Notes under the pieces: generated by a model
What the model was told of the DNA's origin: nothing
Seen by the model: the letters and a program-made list of their open reading frames with translations, nothing else
Database searches by the model: none
Shown here: positions 1 through 7,548 of the stretch, one piece after another
Position numbering within the stretch: the first letter of the stretch is position 1
How the letters are laid out: each line of letters begins with the position of its first letter
Translations under genes and position numbers: made by a program
NCBI GenBank assembly: GCA_014379885.1
Contig: JACMKW010000066.1
Location: 1 to 8,479, forward strand
DNA length: 8,479 nucleotides
Source of the DNA: Rhizobacter sp.
Lineage (GTDB): Bacteria; Pseudomonadota; Gammaproteobacteria; Burkholderiales; Burkholderiaceae
Reading direction: 5' to 3'

Positions 1-1
1 C

Positions 2-265
2 AACACCGCGCCAATCGAAGCCGCCATGCAGGCTGGCCTGCGCGATGTGGTGAAAGACATCCTCGACTCGCTGACACCGCGCGAAGCCAAGGTGCTGCGC
101 ATGCGCTTCGGCATCGAGATGAGCACCGACCACACGCTGGAAGAAGTGGGCAAGCAGTTTGACGTCACGCGCGAACGCATTCGCCAGATCGAAGCCAAGG
201 CGATTCGCAAACTCAAGCACCCGAGCCGTTCAGACAAGCTGAGGACCTATTTGGACAACCTCTGA
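2..265 (+). CDS. rpoD: RNA polymerase sigma factor RpoD (sigma-70), C-terminal part
   Basis: This is the last 87 codons of the primary sigma factor, which directs RNA polymerase to housekeeping promoters. The frame is open from the window edge and the start lies upstream, so the gene is partial. Visible is region 4: the segment LTPREAKVLRMRFGI, then TLEEVGKQFDVTRERIRQIE, the helix-turn-helix of region 4.2 that contacts the -35 element, and the typical ending KLKHPSRSDKLRTYLDNL. The match to proteobacterial RpoD is nearly residue for residue, so a paralogue such as RpoS or RpoH is unlikely: RpoH and RpoS lack this exact region 4 and ending. The ATG at 26 is an internal methionine, not a start. 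A strong intrinsic terminator follows 19 bases after the stop. Confidence 0.97.
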   Translation, partial: NTAPIEAAMQAGLRDVVKDILDSLTPREAKVLRMRFGIEMSTDHTLEEVGKQFDVTRERIRQIEAKAIRKLKHPSRSDKLRTYLDNL

Positions 266-284
266 TCTCCAGATAAGCGCTCTA

Positions 285-312
285 GCCCCGGCCTAAATCC
301 CCGGGGCTTTTT
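285..312 (+). terminator. Intrinsic terminator of rpoD
   Basis: A perfect 7-bp GC-only stem, GCCCCGG (285-291) with CCGGGGC (301-307), encloses a 9-base loop and is followed at once by five T residues (308-312). It lies just after the rpoD stop codon and before the cyclase gene. This is classic Rho-independent form and should separate the two transcription units. Confidence 0.88.
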
Positions 313-313
313 C

Positions 314-342
314 CATGCGTGTTGCCATAAACTTCACGCATG
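314..342 (+). promoter_or_regulatory. Inverted repeat covering the cyclase start codon (possible operator or RNA hairpin)
   Basis: CATGCGTG (314-321) and CACGCATG (335-342) are perfect 8-bp inverted repeats separated by 13 bases. The right arm ends with the ATG start codon of the cyclase gene (340-342). Arm centres are 21 bases apart, about two helical turns, which would suit a dimeric DNA-binding protein. In RNA the arms could instead form a hairpin that hides the start codon. No good Shine-Dalgarno sequence is visible ahead of this ATG. The repeat is read directly; any regulatory role is inferred. Confidence 0.45.
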
Positions 343-1293
343 ACGCAGATTCTTCAGCGGACGGTCTTGTTCGCCGACTTGCGCGGTAGTACAGCGCTGT
401 ACGAAACCCTTGGCAATACCGAGGCCACCACGGTGGTCACGCGCAGCGTGTCGCTCATTGCGCAAATCGTTTCCACCTCGGGCGGCGTTGTCGTCAAGAC
501 GCTGGGCGACGGCTTGATGGCCGTATTCGCCGACCCCGCAGCCGCGGTGGCGGCTGCCGATGAAATGCACGACTCGCTCGACCGCATCGTGCCGCCGAAC
601 GCCAACAGCCCCAACCCGATGGGCTTCACCCCGGTGCTCAAGCTGCAAGTGGGCCTCGCACATGGTGAGGTGGTCGAGATGTCAGGCGACTGCTTCGGCG
701 ACGCCGTCAACGTGGCCGCCCGCCTGCTCGACCACGCAGGCGACAACGAAACCCTGGCCACCGCCAGCGTGGTGTCCGGCTTGGCCGATGACTTGCGCGA
801 TCGTTTTCGCAGCCTCGACAAAGTGCAGCTGCGAGGCCGCGTTGAGCCGGTTCACGTGCACCTGCTCGAAGGGCGGCGTTTCGGCGATACGGCTGCCACA
901 GCCTACGGCGAACTCGCGCCCAACAACCTGGAACCCGAAGGCATACGCCTCGTCTGGCTGGACATGAACCGCGTCTACGCCGGGCCCAGCCTGCCGGTGG
1001 TGCTGGGCCGCAGCCCGCAGGTCACCTACTGCATCGACGATTCCCGCGTGTCGCGCTCACATGCGCGCATCGACTGGCACGGCGGCGCATTTCAATTGAC
1101 CGACCTCAGCTACAACGGCACTTATGTGCGCTTCTCCAACGACTCCGAGATCGTCTCGTTGCGCCGCGGCACCTGCACGCTGCACGGCTCAGGCTTGATC
1201 GGGCTGGGCGCCACGCTCACCGATCCCACTGCGCCGTGTGTGCGCTTCGAGATTCTCAGGTTCGCCGATACCCAGCCGCAACAGGCGTTTTAA
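340..1293 (+). CDS. Class III adenylate/guanylate cyclase with C-terminal FHA domain
   Basis: Predicted cytosolic cyclase, probably making cAMP from ATP, joined to a phosphothreonine-binding FHA domain; 317 residues with no signal peptide or membrane segment. The cyclase homology domain spans about residues 5-180. The metal-binding aspartates are D13 (in FADLRGST) and D57 (in KTLGDGLMAVF), 44 residues apart as in characterised enzymes. The base-selecting pair is K53 and D117, and the transition-state residues are N124 and R128 (in VNVAARLL). Lys plus Asp at the selecting positions favours ATP over GTP. The FHA domain covers about 200-300, with GR at 223-224, SRSH at 238-241 and NGTYV at 259-263. 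An in-frame TAA at 328-330 leaves ATG 340 as the first possible start, and the domain begins only a few residues later, so this start is firm. It is the only cyclase-like gene here, and its FHA partner is not visible. An rpoD terminator separates it from upstream transcription. Confidence 0.92.
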   Translation: MTQILQRTVLFADLRGSTALYETLGNTEATTVVTRSVSLIAQIVSTSGGVVVKTLGDGLMAVFADPAAAVAAADEMHDSLDRIVPPNANSPNPMGFTPVLKLQVGLAHGEVVEMSGDCFGDAVNVAARLLDHAGDNETLATASVVSGLADDLRDRFRSLDKVQLRGRVEPVHVHLLEGRRFGDTAATAYGELAPNNLEPEGIRLVWLDMNRVYAGPSLPVVLGRSPQVTYCIDDSRVSRSHARIDWHGGAFQLTDLSYNGTYVRFSNDSEIVSLRRGTCTLHGSGLIGLGATLTDPTAPCVRFEILRFADTQPQQAF

Positions 1294-1303
1294 AAGCGGC
1301 CTT

Positions 1304-1990
1304 TCAAGCCAGCAGCGAATCGGCCAATGCCGTCAGGTTGCTGAAAACACGGTAGCCCTCGCCTGCACTCGGCGCCGCCGCGTTTTCCCGACGCAGCCAC
1401 ACCGCCTGCAAGCCCGCGTTCATGGCGCCGGCCACATCCAGGGCAAAGTCATCGCCGATGTGCAGCACCTCAGCCGGAGAGCAACCCAGCTCGGCGCAGG
1501 CATGGTGAAAGATGCGGCTGTCAGGTTTGGCCACACCCAGGCTGCGGGCGGTGACGTTGCCTTGAAAGAACGGCGCCAGGCCAATGCGATCGAGGTCGGC
1601 ATTGCCGTTGGTCAAGGCCATCAACGGGAAGCGCTCTGACAGGCGCTGCAGCGCAACAAGCGCGTCGTCATACAAAACCACTTGCTGGCGCGCCGCAAAG
1701 AACACCTCGAACGCCGCTGGTGCATGGCCAGGGTCATCGCCCGCCAACAACAGCGCGCGGCGCAGGCTTTCACTGCGGATGGCGCTCAGGTCGTGCGCCC
1801 AGTGCGGGTTCTCCGCGGCCACCACATCGCGCAGGGTTCGCAAGCCTGCACGGTCGAAACGGCGTACCGTGGCGGGTGCATGCGCGGCGAGCCAGGCATG
1901 CAGCGCCAACTCGGCCCGATCGATCGTCGGCCAGATGGGCCACAAGGTGTCGTCAAGGTCGAGTGTCAGAGCCTTCGGAAGTGTGTGCAT
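1304..1990 (-). CDS. HAD-superfamily phosphatase, YigB-like
   Basis: A 228-residue haloacid-dehalogenase-type hydrolase with all four motifs. Motif I is DLDDT (nucleophile D11, acid/base D13), motif II is LTNGN (T127), motif III is K155 in GVAKPDS, and motif IV is HIGDD with D180, D181 and later D185. A helical cap between motifs I and II (about 20-100) marks subfamily I. Resemblance to E. coli YigB is strong around TNGNA, the lysine motif and the segment EVLHIGDDFALDVAGAMNAG. YigB removes phosphate from a riboflavin-pathway intermediate and from FMN, so a role in flavin metabolism is plausible, but HAD enzymes are promiscuous and the substrate cannot be read from sequence. The gene converges on the cyclase gene with a 10-base gap and diverges from the sensor kinase gene. 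No clear ribosome binding site precedes the ATG. Confidence 0.88.
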   Translation of the reverse strand: MHTLPKALTLDLDDTLWPIWPTIDRAELALHAWLAAHAPATVRRFDRAGLRTLRDVVAAENPHWAHDLSAIRSESLRRALLLAGDDPGHAPAAFEVFFAARQQVVLYDDALVALQRLSERFPLMALTNGNADLDRIGLAPFFQGNVTARSLGVAKPDSRIFHHACAELGCSPAEVLHIGDDFALDVAGAMNAGLQAVWLRRENAAAPSAGEGYRVFSNLTALADSLLA

Positions 1991-2019
1991 GAGTTATCGC
2001 TCTACGGGGTCAATGTGGC

Positions 2020-2048
2020 TTCACCGCCGAGCATTCTCCCGCTACAGT
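2020..2048 (+). promoter_or_regulatory. Candidate sigma-70 promoter of the sensor kinase gene
   Basis: TTCACC (2020-2025), a 17-base spacer and TACAGT (2043-2048) match the -35 and -10 consensus at four of six positions each, with ideal spacing. Transcription would begin near 2055-2056. This rules against the GTG at 2047 as a start, because it overlaps the -10, and makes the transcript leaderless if ATG 2056 is used or nearly so if ATG 2071 is used. This is a prediction only. Confidence 0.45.
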
Positions 2049-2070
2049 GTTTTGCATGCTGCGGGCCCCC

Positions 2071-5000
2071 ATGACACCTGTGCCTGAAGAAGCCGCCCAA
2101 TGGCCCGCGCTGAGTGAACTTCGCAAGCTCGGGACCGCTCCCGAGCCTCAGCTCGACGCGCTGGCACGGCTGGCCTCGCGGCAGCTCCAGTGCCCCGTCG
2201 CCTGGCTGGGCTTGCTCGACGACGAAACCGGCCTGTGGCTGAAGGCCTCGGTCGGTCTGGCGCCACGCCAGCTGCCGCCAGCGGCTGGCGCATTGATGCA
2301 GGCCTTGATGGCCCCACAAGCCGAGGTCACAACCGATGGCTTCGCGGCGGCGGCGCGCATCGTGGTGAACAACGCAACCATCGGCATGGTCTGCGCGTTG
2401 GATGTGGCGCCGCACGCGTTTGGCGAAAGTGACCTTGCCGCCTTGCGCGACCTGGCCCAGGTTGCCGGCTCCCTGATCGAGTCGCGCCTGCGAGAACTGC
2501 GCTGGCGCCTGCAAGTCGACCGGGTGCGGGTGGCGAGCCTCTCCAGCAGCGACTGGCTGTGGGAAAGTGATGACACGGGCCGCGTGTGCTGGGTTTCATC
2601 AGGTGTCGAGTCGCACACGGGCCTGCCCCCGAGCACCGTCGTGGGCCACACGCTGGGAGAGATCAACAGGCGCTGCGCCGACGACACCACCAACTCGTGG
2701 CAGCGCTACAAAGACGCGCGCGCCCAGCGGGCCCCCTTCCGCGACGTGATCTGCGACCGCGTGACCCTTACCGGCGTCATCACCGTGAGCATCAGCGCCA
2801 GCCCGTACTTCGATGAAGGCGGACGTTTTTGTGGCTACCGTGGCACCACGAGCAACATCTCGCAGCGCATGCAGGCACAGGTCGCAGCGAGCAAGGCCGA
2901 GCGCTTGCTGGGCGACGCGCTCGACAGCCTGACCGCCGGCGTGATGATCAGTAACAACTCTGGACAGGTGGTGATGGCCAACGCCGTCTGGCGCAGCAGC
3001 ATCGGCCACTACACGAACGATGGGGCCACCTGGCCGCAAATCGTCGAACGCATGGCACACGCTGGCGAGTACCCCTCAGCCAGCGACCGCGAAGCTTTCG
3101 TGCGCTGGCGACTGGCGCTCGCCTCCGAGCGCGGCCAGCAGCACGAGATTCGCTGGAAAGACCGCTGGGTGATCGTGAGCGACCGCAAGCTGGCCGACGG
3201 CAGCGTGATCCACCTGTCGGTCGACATCACCGACCGCAAGCTCGCCGAGCTGGCGCTGGCAGAGCAGCAAGTGCGTTTGCGAGAATCGCAGGCCCAGCTC
3301 AGCAGCGTGCTGGAAGCCTTGCCCGATCTCTGGTTCGTGCTCGATGCTGAAGGCCGCTACCTGAAGTGCGCATCAGAAGACCACCCGTTGCTGCTGCAAC
3401 CGTGGGAAAGCGTGCTCGGCCAACCCTTTGCAGCCGGCGTGCCCAAGCCGCTGGCTGACCGGGTCGTTGCCACCATCGCCCGGGCGCTCGCCAGCGGCAA
3501 GGTTCAGCGAATCGACTACGACCTAACCACCGCTGACGGCGTGGAGCGCGTCTTCGAAGCCCGCATCTCGCCCATGCCGAATCAGCAGGTGCTCTACGTC
3601 ACCCGCGACCTGACCGAGCTGCGCAACCTCGAGCGCGACCTGCTCATCATGCAGCGCGCCCTCGAGGCCGATGCCTCCTTGCCGATCAGCGTGGCCGATG
3701 CCTCCCTGCCCGACATGCCGCTCATCTACGTCAACCCGGCCTTCGAACGACTCACCGGCTACAGCCGCGCAGAGTTGCTGGGGCGCAACTGCCGCTTCCT
3801 GCAGGGGCACTTGGTCGGGCAGGATGCCGCCCGAGCGAGCTTGCGCGACGCGATGCGCGAAGGCCGCGCTGCCAGTGTCACGTTGAGCAACGTGCGCAAA
3901 GACGGCAGCGTCTTCAGCAACGCCTTGCACTTGGCACCGGTGCGTGACGCGAGCGGCCAGCTCACCCACTACATCGGCGTGCAGCGCGACGTGAGCGAAC
4001 AAAGCCGCGCCGCCGACAAACTGCGCCTGAGCGAAGAGCTCTACCGGTCGGTGGCGGCGGCCATCAGCGACGGGCTGCTGGTGGTCACGCCCACACTGAC
4101 CATCGTTGCCGTCAATCCTGCCGGCTGCGACATCCTCGGTGTGAAACAAGGCGATGTGGTCAGCCGGGAAACCTGGCCCTTCGCGCTGCTGGGGCCTGAC
4201 GAGCACACGCTCCCGTTGGAGCATCACCCGGTGAAGCAGGTGGTGGCCAGTGGCCAGCCGCTGATGAACCAGATCCATGCGCTGCGCCGCCCCGACGGGC
4301 AACTGCGCTGGCTCTCCGTCAACGCCCATCCCCTTCAACTGCTGCCCGAAGGTGGCACCTTCTCGGTGGTGCTGACCTTTCGAGACATTACCCAGCAGCG
4401 CGCCGCCGAACAAGCCCTCACGGTGGCCGATGAACGCTGGAAGTTCGCGCTGGAAGGCTCCGGGGATGGTGTGTGGGACTGGGAGGCCAGCAACAACAAG
4501 TTCTACTACTCCGCGCGCTGGAAGGCGATGCGCGGCTACGCCGAACACGAGCTCGGCGACACCGCCGATGATTGGCGCAGGCACGTGCACCCCGACGACC
4601 TGCCGAACGTGTTGGCTGCGATACGCCGCCATCTGAGCGGCGAGGTCCCTTTCTACGACCTGGAGTACCGCGTGCGGCACCGTCTCGGGCATGACGTGTG
4701 GGTACGTGACCGCGGCAAGATCGTCAAATACGACGCTGACGGCAAGGCCGAACGCATCGTCGGCACACAGACTGACATCACCCGCAACAAGCAGGCCGAT
4801 CAGGTGCTGCGCGACAAGCAGGCCGCCGAGCTCGCAAGCCAGGCCAAGAGCGAGTTTCTCTCGCGCATGAGCCATGAAATGCGCACACCGCTGAATGCGG
4901 TGATCGGTTTTTCGCAACTGCTGGGGCTGAACCCGAACGCACTCGACGCCAACACTGTGCGCGACTACGCCGGCCACGTGCTTGATGCTGGCGAGCACCT

Positions 5001-5979
5001 GCTGGCCCTGATCGACGATGTGCTCGACCTGCAAAAGATCGAAGAAGGCGCGTTGTCGCTGAAGCTGGGAGCCGTTGACCTGCTCGACGTGGTCACGCAG
5101 ACCATGGAACTGCTCCTGCCCAACACCCAAGCGCGGCAGGTGCGATTCGACAACCACATCCTCGCAGGCACCTGGGTGCATGCCGACATGCAGCGCTTGC
5201 GCCAGGTGCTGCTCAACGTGGCCTCCAACGCCACCAAGTACACCCAGCCGGGCGGCCAGGTGCAATGGCGCCTGGAAGACGCATCCGCCGGGCGCGTGAC
5301 CCTGTGCGTGGAAGACAACGGCTCGGGCATGACGGCCGAGCAGATGAGCCGGCTGTTCCAGCCCTTCGAGCGACTGGGCCGCGAGACCTCCCCTATCGAA
5401 GGCACTGGCCTGGGCTTGATCATCGCCCGCAGCCTCACCCAGGCCATTGGCGGGCGCCTGCACATCACAAGCGTTGCCGGCCGCGGTACCTGCGTTCGCA
5501 TCGAACTGCAACGCGCAGACGCCCCCGCTGGCACGCCGCACCGGCCGCAGCCCGAGGCCACCGTCGCGAGTTCCGGCCTGCGCATGCTGTATGTCGAAGA
5601 CAACCGCATCAATGCCATCCTGTTTGAAGAGGCCATGCGCATGCACAGCAGCCAGATCGATCTGAGGGTGGCCGAAGACGGCGACCAGGCGCTCTTGCTC
5701 GCGCAAGACTGGCTGCCCGAGGTGCTGGTGCTCGACGCTCACCTGCCCGGCATCTCGGGTTTTGAAGTGTTGCGCCTGCTGCGCACGCTGCCCGGGCTGG
5801 ACAACGTGCCCGCCTACATGTGCTCGGCCGACGCCATGCCCGATGACGTGAAACGTGCCTACGAAGCCGGTTTCATCGGCTACTGGACCAAACCCATCAA
5901 CCTGAGCTCGGTGATGGCCGACATCGAACAATGTGTGCAGCGCTCACGCGCCTCGGCCGTGCCGACCGCCCGGGGCTGA
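2071..5979 (+). CDS. Blue-light (LOV) multi-PAS hybrid sensor histidine kinase with receiver domain
   Basis: A soluble hybrid kinase of 1302 residues counted from ATG 2071; GTG 2047 and ATG 2056 are in-frame alternatives. ATG 2071 places the GAF domain just behind a short leader, as in related proteins. Domain order: GAF about 13-140; PAS 154-265; PAS 279-389; PAS 410-516; LOV 531-643; PAS 656-776; PAS 788-905; HisKA 924-993 with phospho-accepting H935 in SHEMRTPLN; HATPase about 1034-1147 with N1053, DNGSGM from 1082 and GTGLGL from 1111; receiver 1170-1293 with phospho-accepting D1222, S1252 and K1274. Each of the six PAS-type modules ends in a DIT-like motif (NISQR, DITDR, DLTEL, DVSEQ, DITQQ, DITRN). 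No membrane helix is seen, so input is cytosolic: light through LOV, plus unknown ligands for the other modules. All kinase and receiver catalytic residues are intact. No HPt protein or separate response regulator is encoded nearby, so the output path is unknown. Confidence 0.95.
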   Translation: MTPVPEEAAQWPALSELRKLGTAPEPQLDALARLASRQLQCPVAWLGLLDDETGLWLKASVGLAPRQLPPAAGALMQALMAPQAEVTTDGFAAAARIVVNNATIGMVCALDVAPHAFGESDLAALRDLAQVAGSLIESRLRELRWRLQVDRVRVASLSSSDWLWESDDTGRVCWVSSGVESHTGLPPSTVVGHTLGEINRRCADDTTNSWQRYKDARAQRAPFRDVICDRVTLTGVITVSISASPYFDEGGRFCGYRGTTSNISQRMQAQVAASKAERLLGDALDSLTAGVMISNNSGQVVMANAVWRSSIGHYTNDGATWPQIVERMAHAGEYPSASDREAFVRWRLALASERGQQHEIRWKDRWVIVSDRKLADGSVIHLSVDITDRKLAELALAEQQVRLRESQAQLSSVLEALPDLWFVLDAEGRYLKCASEDHPLLLQPWESVLGQPFAAGVPKPLADRVVATIARALASGKVQRIDYDLTTADGVERVFEARISPMPNQQVLYVTRDLTELRNLERDLLIMQRALEADASLPISVADASLPDMPLIYVNPAFERLTGYSRAELLGRNCRFLQGHLVGQDAARASLRDAMREGRAASVTLSNVRKDGSVFSNALHLAPVRDASGQLTHYIGVQRDVSEQSRAADKLRLSEELYRSVAAAISDGLLVVTPTLTIVAVNPAGCDILGVKQGDVVSRETWPFALLGPDEHTLPLEHHPVKQVVASGQPLMNQIHALRRPDGQLRWLSVNAHPLQLLPEGGTFSVVLTFRDITQQRAAEQALTVADERWKFALEGSGDGVWDWEASNNKFYYSARWKAMRGYAEHELGDTADDWRRHVHPDDLPNVLAAIRRHLSGEVPFYDLEYRVRHRLGHDVWVRDRGKIVKYDADGKAERIVGTQTDITRNKQADQVLRDKQAAELASQAKSEFLSRMSHEMRTPLNAVIGFSQLLGLNPNALDANTVRDYAGHVLDAGEHLLALIDDVLDLQKIEEGALSLKLGAVDLLDVVTQTMELLLPNTQARQVRFDNHILAGTWVHADMQRLRQVLLNVASNATKYTQPGGQVQWRLEDASAGRVTLCVEDNGSGMTAEQMSRLFQPFERLGRETSPIEGTGLGLIIARSLTQAIGGRLHITSVAGRGTCVRIELQRADAPAGTPHRPQPEATVASSGLRMLYVEDNRINAILFEEAMRMHSSQIDLRVAEDGDQALLLAQDWLPEVLVLDAHLPGISGFEVLRLLRTLPGLDNVPAYMCSADAMPDDVKRAYEAGFIGYWTKPINLSSVMADIEQCVQRSRASAVPTARG
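3661..3999 (+). other. LOV photosensory domain within the hybrid kinase
   Basis: Residues 531-643 of the kinase (counted from ATG 2071) form a canonical LOV domain, the PAS subtype that binds FMN and forms a cysteinyl adduct under blue light. The signature GRNCRFLQ is present, with adduct-forming C574 and the FMN-contacting N573 and Q578. N607 (in LSNVRKDG), N617 (in FSNALHL) and Q638 (in IGVQRDV) match the other FMN contacts. The spacings C to N 33, N to N 10 and N to Q 21 are nearly those of oat phototropin LOV2 (32, 10, 21). The upstream segment [16 protein letters not shown] is also typical. Together these residues make a light-active domain very likely. Confidence 0.93.
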
Positions 5980-6055
5980 GGCGAAGATAACGCGGGTGCG
6001 GCCGGCGCGCCGATAATCGCGCCCTGCCCGCTACGGCACCGCCCGCCACCACCCC

Positions 6056-7105
6056 ATGTCGTTTGCCCCCGAACCCGCTCCCGCCAACGGGACGGCGCCC
6101 AGCACTGCTGTCTTGCTCTGCAACCTCGGCACGCCCGAGGCGCCCACCACGGCCGCCGTGCGCCGCTACCTGGGCGAATTCCTGCACGACCCACGGGTGA
6201 TCGAGATCCCGCGCTGGATCTGGTGCTTCATCCTGCACGGCGTCATCTTGCGCACGCGCCCGGCCCAGTCGGCCAAGCGTTATGCGAGCGTCTGGACGGC
6301 CGAGGGCTCGCCGCTCACCGTCTGGACCGACAAGCAGGCCAAACTGCTGGCCGGCTACCTGGGCGAGCGTGGCCACCGCGTCACCGTGCGCTTTGCCATG
6401 CGCTACGGCTCACCCTCGGTGGCCTCGGTGATGGACGAACTCAAGGCCGGCGGCGCGAAGCAGGTGCTGGTACTGCCTCTGTACCCGCAGTACTGCGCCG
6501 CCACTACTGGCAGCGTGGCCGACTCGGTCTACAAGTGGGCCAAACGCGTGCGCAGCCTGCCCGAGCTGCGCTTCGTCAACCGCTTCCACAACGACCCGCG
6601 CTACATCGACGCACTGGCCAAGCGCTTGAGCGACCACTGGATGACCCACGGCCGCGGCGACAAGCTGGTGATGAGCTTCCACGGCATGCCCAAGCGCACC
6701 CAGACACTCGGTGACCCCTATTTCGACGAATGCATGGAAACGGCCCGCCTCGTTGCCGCGCGGGCCGGCGTGTTGCCAGACAAGCTGGTCGTCACCTTCC
6801 AGAGCCGCCTCGGCCGGGCCGAGTGGTTGCAACCCTACACCGAGCCCACGCTGGTCCAGCTGGCCAAGCAAGGCGTAAAAAAGGTTGACGTGATGTGCCC
6901 CGGCTTCGTGGCCGACAACTTGGAGACGCTGGAAGAAATCAACAAGGAAGCGCGGGCAGCCTTCTTGAAAGTCGGCGGCGGCGAGTTCAACTACGTGCCA
7001 TGCCTCAACGACCAGCACGAGTGGATGAGCGCCCTCACCGCCCTGGCCCTGCAACACCTGCAAGGCTGGGACACGCGTGCGCCTCAGGCCACGGCTCCAG
7101 TGTGA
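6056..7105 (+). CDS. hemH: Ferrochelatase
   Basis: Inserts ferrous iron into protoporphyrin IX, the last step of protohaem synthesis, in the cytosol or at the inner membrane face. The 349-residue protein has the family's opening (AVLLCNLGTPEAP after a short Ala/Pro-rich leader), the segment YGSPSV, LVLPLYPQYCAATTGS, the catalytic histidine H209 in SFHGMPKRT, VTFQSRLGRAEWLQPYTE, and E290/E293 in PGFVADNLETLEEI, where the first glutamate matches the conserved active-site acid. Length is normal and nothing is broken. The start ATG has no clear Shine-Dalgarno sequence, but it gives the usual short leader before the fold. It lies 76 bases after the kinase stop, and its stop overlaps the next start (TGATG). 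It may be read from its own promoter or through from the kinase gene; no terminator with a T tract lies between. Confidence 0.96.
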   Translation: MSFAPEPAPANGTAPSTAVLLCNLGTPEAPTTAAVRRYLGEFLHDPRVIEIPRWIWCFILHGVILRTRPAQSAKRYASVWTAEGSPLTVWTDKQAKLLAGYLGERGHRVTVRFAMRYGSPSVASVMDELKAGGAKQVLVLPLYPQYCAATTGSVADSVYKWAKRVRSLPELRFVNRFHNDPRYIDALAKRLSDHWMTHGRGDKLVMSFHGMPKRTQTLGDPYFDECMETARLVAARAGVLPDKLVVTFQSRLGRAEWLQPYTEPTLVQLAKQGVKKVDVMCPGFVADNLETLEEINKEARAAFLKVGGGEFNYVPCLNDQHEWMSALTALALQHLQGWDTRAPQATAPV

Positions 7106-7518
7106 TGAGCAAGACCTTGGACACCGTGCGGCTCGACAAGTGGCTGTGGGCCGCGCGTTTCTACAAGACGCGCAGCCTGGCCACCCAGGAGATCGACAAA
7201 GGCCGCATCCTGGTCAACGGCCTGGCAGCCAAGCCTGCACGCGACGTGAAACCCGGCGATTTGATCGAAATCCGCCAGGCCAGCGGGCCGCGCGTGATCC
7301 AGGTTCGCGCCTTGAGCAACATTCGCGGCTCTGCCCCCGTGGCCCAGGCGCTTTATGAAGAAACTGCCGACAGCCTGGCACGGCGCGAAGAGGCCGCGCG
7401 GCAACGACGCGAAACGCCCGAACCCGCCCTGGCCATCGAACAAGGCCGCCCGACCAAGCGCGACCGCCGGCAACTGGCCGACTGGAACCGCTGGAGCGCC
7501 TCGACCGACCCCGACTGA
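7105..7518 (+). CDS. hslR: Hsp15-type RNA-binding S4 domain protein
   Basis: A small basic protein of 137 residues (E. coli Hsp15 is 133). The S4 RNA-binding domain fills residues 8-55 (VRLDKWLWAARFYKTRSLAT, then GRILVNG, then KPGDLIEI). A charged, arginine-rich tail follows, ending in a RQLADWNRW segment. Hsp15 is a heat-shock protein that binds 50S subunits carrying a stalled nascent chain and helps recycle them. The start is ATG 7105: its A is the last base of the hemH stop codon, which implies translational coupling, and the S4 fold begins directly after. The frame stays open upstream but only as an overlap with hemH. The location just ahead of grpE and dnaK fits a heat-shock role. Other S4 proteins are possible, but length and layout favour Hsp15. 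Confidence 0.9.
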   Translation: MSKTLDTVRLDKWLWAARFYKTRSLATQEIDKGRILVNGLAAKPARDVKPGDLIEIRQASGPRVIQVRALSNIRGSAPVAQALYEETADSLARREEAARQRRETPEPALAIEQGRPTKRDRRQLADWNRWSASTDPD

Positions 7519-7548
7519 CTTGGCTTTCGAATTACCCCCGATTGAGTC

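Noticed and set aside
251..277. TTGGAC with GATAAG as a promoter for the cyclase gene
   Set aside because: The spacer is only 15 bases, the match is poor, it overlaps the rpoD coding end, and a transcript from it would meet the strong terminator at 285-312.
1294..1303. Bidirectional terminator between the convergent cyclase and HAD genes
   Set aside because: The gap is only 10 bases and the nearby TTTTAAAA run lacks a GC-rich stem, so no terminator can be supported.
1238..2087. Several plus-strand open frames (for example 1238-1639, 1584-2087, 1682-2074) opposite the HAD gene
   Set aside because: They are shadows of the minus-strand phosphatase gene, with Arg/Ala-rich translations lacking any recognisable domain, while the minus strand has all four HAD motifs.
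3523..5931. An 802-codon open frame on the minus strand opposite the sensor kinase
   Set aside because: Its length follows from the GC-rich codon bias of the kinase gene, which makes stops rare in the antisense frame. The translation is low in complexity (rich in His, Gln, Gly, Val), shows no known domain, and the plus strand encodes intact kinase motifs throughout.
6004..6024. GATAAT (6012-6017) inside an imperfect palindrome ahead of hemH, as promoter -10 or terminator
   Set aside because: No acceptable -35 element lies 16-18 bases upstream, the stem has a bulge and mismatches, and no T tract follows. It could still be a weak -10, but the evidence is too thin to call.
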